Assembly: GCA_905221605.1 (NCBI GenBank)
Contig: CAJNDS010001458.1
Coordinates: forward strand, 374,001-438,000
Direction of reading: 5' to 3'
DNA: 64,000 nucleotides
From: Symbiodinium natans
Taxonomy: Eukaryota > Sar > Dinophyceae > Suessiales > Symbiodiniaceae
The notes under the pieces are model-generated. The model saw only the letters and a list, made by a program, of their open reading frames with translations, ran no database searches and had not been told where the DNA came from. Position 1 is the stretch's first letter; each line of letters starts with the position of its first letter. Of this stretch, positions 62,797 through 64,000 are shown piece after piece. Made by a program: the position numbers and the translations under genes.

Positions 62797-63124
62797 AGCA
62801 CGGTGTTCCGGAAAGTTGGAGGCTAACAGACGGGCTAACACACGAGAGGCCTTGTTCACCTGTGTCTAGGCAAGGTCAAGCTTGGGTTCTTGTTCTGGCT
62901 CTCATTCATGTGGTGTGCCTATGTGGGAGGCGCAGCCCCCCCCACCTCCCCCGACTCCAACCTCCCTACTTTTGATATTTCTGGAACGAAAGTCTGCGAG
63001 GATGATGGAGCCTGTCTCCGGCACATGCACTTGGACTTTGTCGGTACCGAGCAGAACTGATAAACCCGTTCAACCCTGCACCCTGAAGCGTAAAATTTCT
63101 CGAAAGTTTTCAGACCCCCCTAAA
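62797..63124. other. Unique DNA, no gene seen
   Basis: C-rich tract at 62,935-62,955. Frames here run into telomere repeats. Confidence 0.55.
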
Positions 63125-63178
63125 CCCGAAACCCTAAACCCTAAACCCCAAACCCTAAACCCTAAACCCTAAACCCTG
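63125..63178 (-). repeat. Interstitial telomeric repeat
   Basis: Seven to eight CCCTAAA units with one CCCCAAA. Confidence 0.95.
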
Positions 63179-64000
63179 CACACCGGAGCTTGAAGATGCT
63201 CGAAATGCAGCCCGACCGAAAGACAAGAGCACCCAGCACCCAGCACCCTAAACCCAACATCGTCGCAAAGTGTGTGGGCAAACCAGTACTTCTCCGCCTT
63301 ACTTTACAAGGGGAGCTTGAACCAAAAAAAGGGGCAAAGGGCCAAATCTTGGAGAGCCGACAAGATACTTTCGCTGCATCGCTGGGCCAATGCCGTCTGC
63401 AAGGCCAGCAAGGACCAGGCCAGCAGAAGCGAACTCGACATGGCGCTCTTCTCAGTTGGGGTCCCTTGGGGTTCAGGGATTTCGATGCCAAAATCCTGGG
63501 CCTCTGTTCTATCACCCGGGACTGTCGTGTATTACTGCTTGGACAATTTGGCGGGTCGAGGGCCCTAAACCCTAAAGCCCCCAATGCCTCATACCCCTGT
63601 GGAAACGGTTTGGTGCAGCCCCGGACGGGCTTGAGCCGAAATGAAGACATCCAGGGTTTAGGGTTTAGGGTTAGGGTATAGGGTTTATAGGGTTTAGGGT
63701 TAGGGTCTTTCCTTACCCCCTCAGTTTGGGAAAGGAGGGTGTAGAGTTGAGGGGGTCCGGCGCTTGGGGGCTCAAATCCCAAACCACATCTAGTTTGGCC
63801 CTTACCCTTTGACAAAAGACACATCAGTATTCCCTAAACCCTAGACCCCTAAACCGTAGATCCCTACATGTTTAACCCTGAACTTTAAACCCGAAGTTTT
63901 AAGCCCTAAATAAATCCCTAAACCTCAAACCCCTAAACCCTGTTTCCCTAAGGCTCTGAAAACCTTGCCAGGCCTGGACAGCGGAATGAGCCGGAGGATC
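63179..64000. other. Unique DNA with decayed F3 and short ITS
   Basis: GGGGAGCTTGAACCAAAAAA and GGGGCAAAGGGCCAAATCTT (63,310-63,350) resemble the F3 centre. G-strand ITS at 63,655-63,710, C-strand words at 63,833-63,945. The 163-codon frame at 63,190-63,681 crosses F3 and telomere sequence and is not credible. Confidence 0.5.

Noticed and set aside
63190-63681. 163-codon plus-strand frame
   Set aside because: Crosses a decayed F3 element and telomere units, and two other frames are open over the same DNA.
1-64000. A true chromosome end
   Set aside because: Telomere arrays occur in both orientations throughout and the window continues past each of them.
1-64000. CRISPR array
   Set aside because: The regular short repeats are telomeric or satellite units without constant-length unique spacers, and the DNA is eukaryotic.

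Overview
The window is eukaryotic nuclear DNA with no gene I can name. More than a hundred blocks of the 7-mer telomere repeat TTTAGGG/CCCTAAA lie inside it, in both orientations, from about 14 to over 300 bases long. They are separated by roughly 50 to 900 bases of unique or lightly repeated DNA. TTTAGGG is the telomere unit of land plants, most green algae, dinoflagellates, chromerids and some other protists. The lack of genes, the mixed GC-rich composition and the many small inverted-repeat elements make a dinoflagellate or similar large-genome alga my best guess (about 40%). Bacteria, animals and fungi are unlikely. Most open frames are translations of the repeats themselves (Asn-Pro-Lys-Pro or Gly-Phe-Gly-Val-Trp patterns) or of C-rich tandem DNA.

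Layout. 0-22.6 kb: interstitial telomeric sequence (ITS) blocks alternating with unique DNA, plus small foldback elements. 22.6-27.87 kb: the largest ITS-free stretch. It holds CT/TA/CA microsatellites, a 2.9 kb C-rich composite tandem repeat (22,995-25,850), and a GC-rich island (25,874-27,480) carrying a spaced GCATCA motif. 27.9-32.2 kb: ITS pattern again. 32.26-33.46 kb: TAC microsatellite, poly-C and hexamer repeats. 33.5-64 kb: ITS pattern again with further foldback elements.

Two layers seem to interact. Layer one is a set of MITE-like foldback families, named here F1 to F9 for this window only. F1 (95-152 bp, ends TTGGGATG, four copies) has 8-bp target duplications: two perfect and two decayed. 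One F4 copy (1,196-1,744) is about 550 bp and carries a 141-codon open frame between its terminal inverted repeats. F7 sits nested inside F6. Layer two is the telomeric repeats. About ten blocks are flanked by direct repeats of 7-19 bp that look like target-site duplications. Three blocks lie inside foldback elements, and for one of these (51,677-51,740) related copies elsewhere in the window show the uninterrupted site. This suggests that telomere repeats were inserted as new DNA at staggered breaks many times.

A few unique islands carry coding-like open frames (1,225-1,650; 33,592-33,831; 42,191-42,526; 48,131-48,355, all minus strand). They are unassigned and may be exon relics. I found no rRNA, convincing tRNA, CRISPR, promoter or terminator.
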